DNA of 64,000 nucleotides from Osedax fenrisi (lineage: Eukaryota > Annelida > Polychaeta > Sabellida > Siboglinidae). A model generated the notes under the pieces. It was not told the origin of the DNA, made no database searches, and saw only the letters and a list, made by a program, of their open reading frames with translations. Location: contig OZ025240.1 in NCBI GenBank assembly GCA_964019155.1, positions 20,605,021 to 20,669,020 of the forward strand. Reading direction: 5' to 3'. Shown here piece by piece: positions 45,254 to 55,489 of this stretch; position 1 is the stretch's first letter; the number at the start of each line of letters is the position of its first letter. The translations under genes and the position numbers were made by a program.

Positions 45254-45524
45254 ATTAGTACTAATTATTATTGTTTCAGTGTTGTTTATTTACAATTATA
45301 TTTTACTTGTCATTTATATATATATATATATTATAATATTTTGTAATTATTAGTTTAAAAAAACTTGAAATTATCTCCATTAATATTTATCATTAGCGAT
45401 TTTAGAGCTAAAATAGCATTGTTTAGATGAACGCGTGCCTCCCCTTGATGGGAATATTTTCATTACTGAATATTTTAAATATCAATTTGATAATATAAGA
45501 TATAATTTTAAATAATAACATTTA
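45254..45524. other. AT-rich spacer
   Basis: Nothing recognised. TA run at 45318-45331. Confidence 0.45.
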
Positions 45525-46145
45525 ATAATAATCATAATAATAATTATATAGAGTTACCTCTTATACATTAAGATATTCTTACGGCGTATAAATGGCAAAG
45601 CTGATAGATGAACTCTTTAGTAGCTCGGCACAGTAGGCAAATTCTTTAGAATATTGGCATGTTAGGTGACCTCTAGCAGCTTGATACGGCAAGTGAACTC
45701 TTTAGATAGCACGAATCTGCTGTGATAATAGATTTTTTGAATATGAAAAAAGTTATTATACAAGGATTTTTTTTAATTTAACTAACTCTACACGAGATTG
45801 TAATATTATTGAATTACATTGAGGATTTTTTAATAAAATATAATTGATATTAACATTTAATAATAATCATAATACTAATTATATAGAGTTACCTCTTACT
45901 ACGTACAGCTATTCTTACGGCGTGATACATGACAAGCGGTATGAAAACTGATAGCTTACACAATATCTATTACGGCTTGACTTGGTATGATACCTATTTA
46001 ACAGCTCGACACGGCATTCAAACTCTTTAGCGTTAGGCACGATAGGTGACCTCTAGCAGCTCTATACGGCATGCGAAATCTTTAACATATTGGAATGGAT
46101 CTGTTGTGATGATAGATTTTTTGAATATGAAAAAATATTATACAG
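45525..46145. repeat. imperfect tandem duplication of about 330 bp
   Basis: Units at about 45527-45770 and 45863-46143, both starting ATATAGAGTTACCTCTTA and TATTCTTACGGCGT and ending GTGATGATAGATTTTTTGAA. Inside, the words AACTCTTTAG and GGTGACCTCTAGCAGCT recur several times, so there is a smaller repeat unit within. No gene found. Confidence 0.7.
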
Positions 46146-47039
46146 CGTTATTTTTTGATTTAAATACTAATACTTTACACTAGATTTTAATTTTTCTTTA
46201 TTTTTCAAGATACACCAATGCTAACTTTGCTATAAAACATTAATAAATTAATTATGTTATGAATAAAACGTATGTATCAATTACATTATCAAAATTAATA
46301 TTTACCTAAAAACTGATTTTGATTGATAATTCATAAATGTATTTAATTTATTTGTATATAAAATAAATTATAATAATTATTAAAATCAGATTTAGTATAT
46401 TTTTCAGATTTATTTTAGTATATATGTTTTGTATTTTAATAAGATTACATTAATATTTATATTCGATCAAATGTATTATTACATTTGAATAATTCAATAA
46501 TTACTGAAATTAGATTTTCTGTATTTGAATTATTAACTAGAAATATATTTGTATTAGCAAGAGTATTTATATTTAAATGACATTACATATAAATAAGTTA
46601 TCATAATTAGTATTTTAATAAGTTGTCATGGTATTTGAATAAAATATATACATATACATATTTATATTTTATCAAATACATTTTTTAATTAGTAATTTAA
46701 TAATCAAAATCAGATGTGCTCTATTTGTATTTACATATGTACATAAACAAATGTATTCATTTAGTAGGAAAAAGTTTTTTTATTTTTTGTATTTTGTTAT
46801 ATTCTCGTTTGAATTTTAGAGTATATTTATTTTTTATAAAATCAAAATGATTATTAATTAAATAAAACATTTTATAAAGAATTTAATAGTTATAGTTTAA
46901 TATAGGAAATGTATCGAATGTAAAAGTATTAAAAAAAATAATATAAAGTATTATATTATTTGTTATTATTATTAATTGAATCTATTCGTAATGGATACAT
47001 ATCAAATTCACCTGATTATAGGTATTTAACACTTACTAA
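46146..47039. other. AT-rich spacer
   Basis: Stretches rich in GTATTTG words (46430-46700) resemble the interior of the hAT-type family but without its ends; otherwise nothing. Confidence 0.4.
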
Positions 47040-47617
47040 CCTTATTTTAGTCCAATGACATGAATCGTATGGGGAATTTTCTCACTAGCTTTAACAAGAG
47101 ATCATCTCAGGTCACCTCTATCCGTAACCATGTCCAGTAATCATCAGTAGACAGACATCCACTAATTGATATTAAACATATAGTTTTTATTAGTCTTCAA
47201 TTATATAATAGTGACTGATATTAATTAAAATTGTAGATAATAAATACAATATACGATTAAAGAGTGATATTAATTGAACCAAATAAAATAACCGGCATAT
47301 ATCTACATTTATTTAGGTATAGTATGGCAGGTGGAAGTGGATGCGATAAGGATTTTTGAATATAAAATTAACTTGTATATACATATACTAACTTTACTAA
47401 CCAAGTCGAGCTTTATCAGTACTCCATGACAGGCTTGACACGTCAGATCATTTCTATCGCTCATCACATTTGTTATGGAAAATGACTGTATATACATCGT
47501 CCATCAACTGTTGTATATAGTTCTTTATTGGATACCGGGATACGAGGCGTCACGCATGCGATTACATCCATAGATGAACATCTCTCATCAGTTTCTCGTT
47601 ATTGCCCCAATAGTGTC
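47040..47617 (-). other. possible exon relics
   Basis: Two less AT-rich blocks on the minus strand with splice-like borders: about 47617-47412 (after TTTTTAG, ending at a GTTAGTAAAG donor) and about 47170-47050 (after ATCAATTAG, ending at GTTAGTAAGT). Block one gives SSMDVIACVTPRIPVSNKEL in one frame and NVMSDRNDLTCQACHG in another; block two gives DMVTDRGDLR. The similarity of DMVTDRGDL and NVMSDRNDL hints at related exons. Stops interrupt all frames. No family recognised; may be chance. Confidence 0.25.
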
Positions 47618-49490
47618 CTAAAAATCCTAAATAGACAAATATATCAATGTATTGGGATAGGTATAAGTATAATTGGTATATTATACATATAATTACTTAT
47701 TGACCATTATAAACCATACATTAATTTGTAAAAACAATTATTACATTTATCATTAAAAACTCTATTATTATATAATCATAGTATAATATATTTATTTAGC
47801 TACATCCATACGGTATATGATATACATATACATTATTATATTGTTTAAAATTCTACAAATGTACTACCCGTAGCACTATAACTAGCTAATATTTAGATCT
47901 GCTCCGATCAATAATAGTATTGAAATATTCTAGCATAAAAGTAATTATATAAAATTTATGATCAATTAATACTAACAATTTTAGTAAAATATAAGTTATT
48001 AAATCAAGCTATAATTACTATATAAATAGTATTTATTAGTTATTTTAAATCATATATAATATTGTGATAAACACTTTTATAGTTAATAAGTAATTACTCA
48101 GGTAGGTTCACAAATAAGGTATATATCAAATATGGCCCGGTTTGTTTTTATTACGATATATGATTTCAAATGTAAAATACTCATTTATAATTTTACACAC
48201 TAGTGTACATGATAATCTTATATGGAAATTACACATGAAGTCTATATTATTAGAGTATATATAACATTTTAAAGTTACAACGATGCGAATAAAATATTAT
48301 AAATTTTATATAGGCAATCGTAATCAAAACAAAAATTGGCCATATTCGATATTCTCCAAAAATAATTGTTCACAAATAATTATCTAAACATTAATTATAG
48401 CTCACAAAATTAATGTATATATATATATATATATATGTATATGTAAATTTAGCCTTAAATACATGATTAATAACTGGATATCAAATATTATTTATTGAAA
48501 ATAGTAGATTTAAAAATAAAATTTGATAGCACGTTAACTTATTAAATAAAAGTGTCCTCTTAATTATTAAGTTATTATATATATAATATATAAATACTTT
48601 AAAATATAACTATAAATTCCAATTATTATATTATATTATACTATTATAGTAACTATATAGTAACTATATCATAAATAATAAACTATTATACACCATTAAG
48701 TATATTAAGTACCTATAGTTATAATATTACATATATAAAAGTCAACAAAATAAATATATATATATATATATAGATACTATTCTTAATAAATATATGCTAC
48801 CATTTTGATAATATATTGATGGGCATTTTTATAGATACAAAATTCATAACTATCCCACAGTTATATTATTTTTCAAATATAAGTATTTGTTATCAAATTT
48901 ATAACTTTAATATTATAATAAATTATAAATAATAAAAATATATAGTTAAATAATTTTTAAATGTTACCAATTTAAGTATTATTACTTATGTATTAATAAT
49001 TGTATTATATATGTATATGTATTATTAACATATATATATATATATTATATATTTATAAATAATTATTTAATATTAATTATGTAAATAAGCATTCAATAAA
49101 TGATTTATCGAGTATATATTTATAAATAATTATATAATATTAATTATGTAAATAACTTATTACTAAATAAGCATTCAATAAATGATTTATCGAGTATTAT
49201 AATAATACTTATTAAATGGAAAATTCTAGATTTTCCATTAAATGTTTTTCAATTTTGTATTTAGCGGTTCAGACTCGTATGGAGTTATTTTCAAGTATAT
49301 ATAATATATTAATGGGAAATTTTATAGATAAAACTTTCATAAATATTTCAAAGTTAATATGATTTTTCAAAAACATGTATTTGTAATCATATTTTTTAAT
49401 TTAATAATTGAAATATTTACAAACCTATATCGATTGCCATAAGAAATCTGCTTGTCGCTGATTGGACATCATATTATGGGATGTTTATTT
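47618..49490. other. AT-rich spacer, no gene seen
   Basis: No coding signal. A direct repeat of about 80 bp (AAGCATTCAATAAATGATTT and flanks) occurs at 49050-49115 and 49125-49197. Confidence 0.5.
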
Positions 49491-49640
49491 TATAATTTGA
49501 CAGTTAAATTATTAATCGGTTAAAAAATAATATTCTACATTATATAAAAAGAGTATTCTACAATATATAAAAAGAGTTTTATAAAATATAACTCGAATGT
49601 ATATTATATTAAATACTCTTTTGGTAGTTTGTATATATGT
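49491..49640. mobile_element. left remnant of an outer CACTA-like element
   Basis: Contains AAAAGAGTATTCTAC, AAAAAGAGTTTTATA and AATACTCTTTTGGTAGTTTG, the subterminal words found at 54711-55002. The segment is cut at 49640 by the RTE LINE, whose target duplication GTATATATGT (49631-49640) repeats at 54701-54710. The outer left terminus (expected CACTG..) was not found. Confidence 0.6.
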
Positions 49641-50009
49641 TTCCGCATCCGTTTCCTACCTCCACCTTCACGTGGTAGACCCTGTTTATACTAACGGAGG
49701 AGGGCGAACGCGTCTTGTTCAGCGCGTCAAATCTGACAGCAAAGTCCTATTACTGACTTGTAGTCGACTCGGGAGAGCCAAAGTCTATGGGAATAAACCC
49801 AAACAGAAAATTCAACTTGATCTGTTGTAAGAGGTCGATTGTACTGAGTAGCAGCAGTACAATTATTGGAGGCAGTGGAAGAACCAATTCTTGGTCAACG
49901 ACAATTTCATATTAAATCCGAAACATTGTGGAAAACCCATACATGGCTAGGACACTGCGCTAGAGCAGGCAACGGGAAACCACTCTAGTAAAATCCCAAG
50001 AAAACAAAC

Positions 50010-50509
50010 ATGACAGACACAAATATACATATCACAATAAGGTCGAAGAATGAGACTCCCAGGTTGGATGGCTTTAATATCACTATTACTGGGGAAGGGT
50101 ACTCCATTGTCACAAGTAAGTGCAACGCGGATAACGGGGGTGTTTTAAAGCCGAAAGGACGAACATCAACAGAAAATAGTGCAACGAAAAGGACAGAGTC
50201 AAGCAATATAATAGCAAAAGAAAGAATGAGAATAGGTACATGGAACGTAAGAACAATGAATAATGGAAATTTGGAAGTAGTCAAGAGAGAAATGGCAAGG
50301 ACTGGTGTTGATTTGCTAGGAATAAGTGAGATGAAATGGACAGGAATGGGACATTTTACATCAGATGAATATGAAATCGACTACTCTGGACAGGAGACAT
50401 TGAAGCGAAATGGAGTGGCATTTATATGTAATAATGAAATACGAAGATGTGTACTGAGCTTCAACCCAGACATGACAGCAATGGAAGAATTGCCACAATA
50501 CGCATACAG
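50010..50509 (+). pseudogene. apurinic-like endonuclease of the RTE LINE, first part
   Basis: Reads from ATG at 50010 in a long leader peptide, then MRIGTWNVRTMNNGNLEVVK (about 50226; the conserved TWNVR start of the endonuclease), LGISEMKWTGMGHF (with catalytic Glu), YYSG-like DYSGQETLKRNGVAFICNNE. A one-base shift occurs after about 50460: the remainder (GRIATIRIQ) is in the next frame. It is cut at 50511 by the CACTA-like element. The endonuclease nicks target DNA to prime reverse transcription. Confidence 0.88.
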
Positions 50510-50529
50510 TGCACTGTTAAAAATAAGGG

Positions 50530-50867
50530 TATAACATTATGAAATATATGGTATAACATATGGAAATACGAGTTATACCATACAATTACGTTAAATGGTA
50601 TAAGATCACATATTATATGGTATAACATTTGATTTTTTTAGTTATACCATATAGATTAATTGAAATGGTATAAGATCACAAATTATATTGTATAACATTT
50701 GTTTTTTTTAGTTATACCATATAGCTTAATTTAAATGGTATAAGATTACGAATTATATGGTATAACATTTGTAATTTGTAGTTATACCATTAGCTATTAA
50801 ATATAATGGTATAACTTTATGAATTATATGGTATACAATATGGAAATACCAGTTATACCATAACATT
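50530..50867. repeat. left subterminal GGTATAAC array
   Basis: At least five imperfect units of about 64 bp. Each pairs GGTATAA(C/G) with GTTATACC in inverted orientation, so every unit can fold. Similar words form the array near the other end. Confidence 0.85.
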
Positions 50868-51127
50868 TTAAAATTAAGTTTATATTTGATTTAAAATAAA
50901 ATGTATAAGAATATAATTCATAATAGTATCCTTCATAATATCCTTAATATAACAGTTTACTTATTGTTTTGTTAAATTATTATAGACATAGCAAATACCA
51001 GTTATACCATAACATTTTAAAATTAAGTTTATATTTGATTGAAAATAAAATGTATAAGAATATAATTCATAATAGTATCCTTCATAATATCCTTAATATA
51101 ACAGTTTAATTATTGTTGTGTTAACTT
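50868..51127. repeat. tandem 128-bp duplication inside the CACTA-like element
   Basis: Two nearly identical units starting AGTTATACCATAACATTTTA and ending TTATTATAGACATAGCA. Confidence 0.88.
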
Positions 51128-51263
51128 ATTATAGACATAGCATGTATTGCTTCTAATTGCAATTAAACTGGTTTTCAGAAACTATATAGATTCCCCATAG
51201 GGAAATATGTATACATATACATATTTCCTATATTTCATATACAAATACTTATAATTATTCGAG

Positions 51264-51300
<37 letters not shown>

Positions 51301-51401
51301 TTCCATTTTATTTATTAACATATTCTATTTCCACTCTACACTCAACATGAGAAGCATATATTTTTCAACACATTACAATATACATAAGGTATTTATACTA
51401 C

Positions 51402-51439
<38 letters not shown>

Positions 51440-51549
51440 AATTATATCATATTATATATAATAATATAAAAGTTTATATAATATATAATTTTATAATATA
51501 TTTATATATTATTTATAATATATAATTAAATTGTTAGAATATAATTATA

Positions 51550-51587
<38 letters not shown>

Positions 51588-52013
51588 ATAAAGTCAAAGT
51601 TGTAGATAGGTATATCGATTAATGTAATATACATTTAAATGCATTTAGCATTACGTAACAGAAATCGATATATCTACATAAAACTTTAAACTAGATTTCG
51701 GTGTCTCGCTCTGTGTTAAATGCATATATGTCTATAGCCATAGCCATGTAAATGTTTATTTTTCTGGTATTTTATATTGTTATCGTCTGTAAAGTATATT
51801 TCGTTATTTGTCTATAGAATAAATTCCACTCGATGAGATTGCCTCATTCTTCGGTTTGCATCTCATTGGGTAGGTACTATTATTATTATTATAATTATTA
51901 TTATGTTCAACAGGTCTTTGCTTTGATTAATAAACTGTATAAGAACATTCACATTATTACATACATTTATATTATAAAATTATGATAACTATATGCCAAT
52001 CATTAATATGCAG
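51128..52013. other. interior of the CACTA-like element, mostly AT tracts
   Basis: TA runs at 51270-51294, 51405-51436 and 51555-51585. 51590-51690 has a foldback (GTAGATAGGTATATCGATT against AATCGATATATCTAC). 51800-51880 (AATTCCACTCGATGAGATTG, then TTGCATCTCATTGGGTAGGT) could be a further exon ending at a GTAGGT donor, but its frame is closed soon upstream. Confidence 0.45.
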
Positions 52014-52829
52014 GAAACTGTAGAATTATTTGCAGAATTTCAAATTTCATTTAAAATATTAGAAAAACTGCCGGAGAGGAATAGTGAGTTGATGGGGATG
52101 ATAAATCATATAACCTATATACACAAATATATAGACGAATATATTGATGTACTAGGTATCGCTACTACGCAAACTGATCAAACAGGTAATTTAGTTATCT
52201 AATTAATAACATTAGTTAAATATCTATATAAAATAAATATGAAATTATATTTTATTAGTCCATGGATAGTATACTATATATCCATATATGGTCAATTATA
52301 TATTTTATTTTTAGTTCACAATGTAATTAAATTTAAATAATATTAATAATAAGTATATATAAATAATGTTAACTGTTGTACAAATATTATCAATATCCTT
52401 CTTTCCTTAATCAAATATAGATTATAAAGTGTATACTTAAATATATAATATAATATTTCCTAAAATAGATGCGGGAATCATATAATTTATGATGGGAGTT
52501 TGCGAATTATTGAAAAATGAATTTACAATGAAAATAAAGATAAGGTTACTTAATAATTACTTAATAACTATAGATTTAATATTATAGTTATTTTATGATT
52601 TTTCGTATGCTAATTCAAAAGTATAGTATACTCTATTATATATATAACTGCAGTAATTAATATAATATATTGGATTTTTTAATTACAATTCTAACGTATA
52701 TAAAGTATACAATTATAAAGTATACTTTATATAGTATTATCATATATGATATTAACTGTATAAAGTTTCTTATAAGATATATATTTATACTATTATATAA
52801 TATACAATATTATTATTCATACTCTAGTA

Positions 52830-52869
<40 letters not shown>

Positions 52870-52973
52870 CTTATATAAATATTTGAATTTTAATTGCAGG
52901 AAATAATGACTCCATGGATACATGTATATATGCATATATCAGAAAAGAGTATGCTTATTATGTGTGTCGATAA
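52014..52973 (+). CDS. possible two-exon gene inside the CACTA-like element
   Basis: Exon-like block 52014-52185 follows TATGCAG and ends at a GTAATT donor; it reads ETVELFAEFQISFKILEKLP, then ERNSELMGMINHITYIHKYI, then DEYIDVLGIATTQTDQTG. The next block starts at 52900 after TTTTAATTGCAG and reads on in matching phase (phase 1) as NNDSMDTCIYAYIRKEYAYY to a TAA at 52971-52973. The first block is helical and has no stops. An ATG at 51993 would give an unspliced start. No family recognised; too short for a transposase, it could be an accessory protein or a fragment. Confidence 0.42.
52186..52899 (+). other. putative intron
   Basis: 714 bp, GT at the start and AG at the end with a pyrimidine-rich acceptor (TTTGAATTTTAATTGCAG). 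Contains TA runs at 52831-52868. Confidence 0.4.
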
Positions 52974-53269
52974 TTGTTTGGTTTTCGTTCAAAATAATTT
53001 ATTTCGTATACGATAAAATATAAAATATATTTTATTAAGTGGTATTGTTTATTTTATTTGTTTCACGTAACATGTCCTCCAAACATTAATTGTTTATGTA
53101 ATTTTGTATCACGTTATTTATTTAAAAATGTATCTGTTAATAAACAATATTGTTACACCAAAATATGTGGTTTTTAGAAAATAAATTATCATTATAAATG
53201 TCGATTCCATATATAAATTAATAATATAGAATAGTAAGTTATTATAAACACTGATATAAATTTAAATAG
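52974..53269. other. AT-rich interior, no gene
   Basis: Nothing more recognised. Confidence 0.4.
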
Positions 53270-53680
53270 AATATAGTATAACTTTTAATAAATTATGATA
53301 TAACTTTATATAATATACATTTTAATAAATTATGGTATAACTTTATATCAAATATGGTATAACTTTTTATAAATTATGGTATAACTTTATATAATATATG
53401 GTATACATTTTAATAAATGATGGTATAACTTTATATCAAATATGGTATAACTTTTTATAAAATATGGTATAACTTTATATAATATATGGTATAAATTATG
53501 GTATAACTTTATATCAAATATGGTATAAATTGTTATAAAATATGGTATAACTTTATATAATATATGGTATAAACTATGGTATAACTTTATATCAAATATG
53601 GTATAACTTTTTATAAAATATGGTATAACTTTTTTAATTAGTTATACCGTAAATGGTATACCAGGGCGCCACGGGGTTAT
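53270..53680. repeat. right subterminal TGGTATAACTTTATA array
   Basis: About a dozen units of roughly 31 bp built on ATGGTATAACTTTATAT, grouped into larger units of about 118 bp. Followed by ACCAGGGCGCCACGGGG, then the terminal inverted repeat. Confidence 0.88.
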
Positions 53681-53724
53681 ACCATTTTTTAATCAATGTT
53701 ATACCATTTATTTCTAACAGTGTG

Positions 53725-53910
53725 CAAGCCGATAAACATAACAGTAGTACAAATATATGCCCCAACATCCAGCGCAGAAGAAGAAGACAGTGATGCATTT
53801 TATGATAACGTACAATCTGTATTGGACCAGATACCTAATGGCGATATTCTGTATATCATAGGTGACTGGAACGCCAAGGTTGGGAAGGAATGGCATAGGT
53901 GGAAGGAAAG
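53725..53910 (+). pseudogene. endonuclease of the RTE LINE, second part
   Basis: KPINITVVQIYAPTSSAEEE, then SVLDQIPNGDILYIIGDWNA and KVG. It contains the GDWNA motif (catalytic Asp and Asn) of LINE endonucleases. It joins the first part when the CACTA-like element and one TG are removed. It ends at the internal deletion. Confidence 0.9.
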
Positions 53911-54690
53911 TATCAAACCTGAGATATGCGGATGACACCACATTGATAGCCGATAATAAAGAGGACCTTATAGAACTTATAGAAAAAGTCTAATCGTCGA
54001 GTGAGAAAGCTGGGTTATATCTAAATGTCAAAAAAACTAAGGTGATGGTAACAGGAGAACTAGATTCTATAATAGTTGATGGCGAAAATATAGAAGTAGT
54101 TGAAAGATTTGTGTTCCTGGGAGCCTTGATAACAAGTGACGGACAAATAGATATGGAATTACGCAGAAGAATTGCAATGGGAAAAAGTGCAATGGGGAGT
54201 CCGAGGACAATTTTTAAAGATAGAGATTTAAGACTCGCCACCTAAGTAAAAATTGTATAGATACTTATTTTCCCGATTATTCTATACGGTGCAGAACTCT
54301 AAAGAAGAAGGAAAGAGCAAAAATCGATGATTTCGAAATGCGGTGTTGGAGAAACCTGCTTGGAGTGACCTATATAATTAGGAAGACAAATATAGAAATC
54401 ATTACCAGCATAAAACCCAAAAGAACGCTATAGGCAGAAATTGTCAAACTTGCCTTATCATACTTCGGACACGTGGTGAGAGAGGACTCGATGGAGCTAC
54501 AGCTGATGCTAGGAAAGATGGATGGTCAACGGCGAAGGGGTAGGCCACACATAACGTGGCTGAACAATGTGCAGAATTATATAGCCAACGACAACATCAT
54601 GAAGATACTAGCAGAAGCCATAAATAGTGATATGGAGAGGAACTGTCATGGACGTCGCCAGGGGTCGGTTACGACTCGACGGCATAAGGT
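53911..54690 (+). pseudogene. reverse transcriptase C-terminal part of the RTE LINE
   Basis: Begins VSNLRYADDTTLIADN (YADD catalytic box, about 53916-53945), then SEKAGLYLNVKKTKVMVTGE, FVFLGALITSDGQIDMELRR, FPIILYGAE, FGHVVREDSMELQLMLGKMD and RRRGRPHITWLNNVQNYI. All blocks are collinear with BovB/RTE-type LINEs. In-frame stops after EKV, LAT, VKIV and GAEL and later frameshifts make it dead. Blocks before YADD are missing because of the deletion. Confidence 0.9.
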
Positions 54691-54710
54691 AACAAGGTAG
54701 GTATATATGT

Positions 54711-55002
54711 TATGATATGGAATACTCTTTTGTAGAGTATTTTACCGTATTAGTAGATAGAAAACTGTTTTTAAATAAAGAGTTTTCTACATTATAAAAA
54801 AAAGAGTTTTTTATATTTTAATAAACGTTGGAAAACTCTGTTGGTAGTTTTTATATCTGTTATGATATGGAATACTCTTTTGTAAAGTATTTGGCCGTAT
54901 TAGTAGATAGAAAACTGTTTTTAAATAAAGAGTTTTCTACATTATAAAAAAAGAGTTTTCTATATTTTAATAAACTCTGGAAAACTCTTTTTTCTAACAG
55001 TG
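54711..55002. mobile_element. right end of the outer CACTA-like element
   Basis: Two tandem units of about 150 bp starting GTTATGATATGGAATACTCT, containing AAAGAGTTTTCTACATTATA and AACTCTGTTGGTAG. It ends TTTTTTCTAACAGTG, the same terminal word as the inner CACTA-like element (TTTCTAACAGTG), with different subterminal words. So two families with shared termini are nested here. Confidence 0.8.
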
Positions 55003-55189
55003 TATAATAGCAAAATAATAGCAGCATAATATACCTTTAATGGAAACATAATAGCAGCATAATAGCATTACAAATTAATAACAGCATAATATACTTTTAA
55101 TGGCAACATAATACAGCATAATAGAACAATGTAAACATTCGAGGTTATTATATATGCTATTATGTTGCTATTATGTTGCTATTATGAAG
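55003..55189. repeat. ATAGCAGCATAAT repeats
   Basis: Several copies of ATAGCAGCATAAT and TGCTATTATG words. The block CAATGTAAACATTCGAGG with GCTATTATATATGC following matches 32955-32995, so this is a second copy of the repeat inside the 31.8-33.7 kb palindrome. Confidence 0.7.
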
Positions 55190-55448
55190 CTATTACTATT
55201 TGCTGGGTTAGCTGGCCACTGCCACAAGTTAGCTGATTACAGGAGTGTAGTATCACCAAATGCATCCCCCTTGTGTCACCACTGCGATCATGAAACAGAA
55301 ATCCTGGCTGCAGGAATGTCCGGCATCGGCCACAAAACGTATCCGCGTATTTGGAGGAGCGGCATCTCCGTTAGCAGTTCTGGTAACCAACCCATGACTG
55401 TCATAGCGTACGCACATGGACTTTGGTCCATGTGATGCCTAGCCGCAT
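55190..55448 (+). pseudogene. possible LINE C-terminal cysteine region
   Basis: 93-codon frame from 55154 to 55435: FAGLAGHCHKLADYRSVVSP, then NASPLCHHCDHETEILAAGM and HKTYPRIW. The order Gly-His, then SP-x-C-x-x-C-x-x-x-x-E recalls the C-terminal zinc-type region of R1/Jockey-type LINEs. It is GC-balanced, unlike its surroundings, and is followed by a CAA-repeat tail, which could be the 3' end of such an element. Weak but consistent. Confidence 0.4.

Positions 55449-55488
<40 letters not shown>
55449..55488 (+). repeat. CAA triplet run
   Basis: Thirteen CAA units in a row (ACAACAACAA...), just after the LINE-like C-terminal fragment; plausible LINE tail. Confidence 0.9.

Positions 55489-55489
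<1 letters not shown>

Larger units (their letters stand above)
50512..53722. mobile_element. CACTA-like element with GGTATAAC subterminal arrays
   Basis: A 3211-bp element whose ends are CACTGTTAAAAATAAGGGTA and the reverse of CACTGTTAGAAATAAATGGT, inverted over about 27 bp, flanked by TG (50510-50511 and 53723-53724). Removing the element and one TG restores an open LINE endonuclease frame across the junction, which fixes both ends to the base. CACTG termini, a 2-bp duplication and arrays of short subterminal words are the pattern of the CACTA (En/Spm) superfamily. It contains no recognisable transposase but does contain a possible two-exon gene (52014-52973). Confidence 0.85.
49641..54700 (+). 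mobile_element. RTE/BovB-like LINE with a nested element and an internal deletion
   Basis: A LINE inserted in a CACTA-like element, bounded by a 10-bp duplication GTATATATGT. Without the nested element it is about 1.85 kb. It has a GC-balanced leader (49641-50009, including GGCAACGGGAAACCACTC), an endonuclease domain, then a direct jump to the end of the reverse transcriptase, and a 3' end with GGGTCGGTTACGACTCGACG, which recalls the GTCGG..ACGACT tail of BovB/RTE elements. The central part of the protein, including most polymerase blocks, is deleted between about 53905 and 53915. Confidence 0.88.

Noticed and set aside
50530..50867. CRISPR-like array of regularly spaced palindromic units
   Set aside because: Units are tandem and imperfect with no unique spacers of constant length, no cas genes, and lie at the end of a eukaryotic DNA element.
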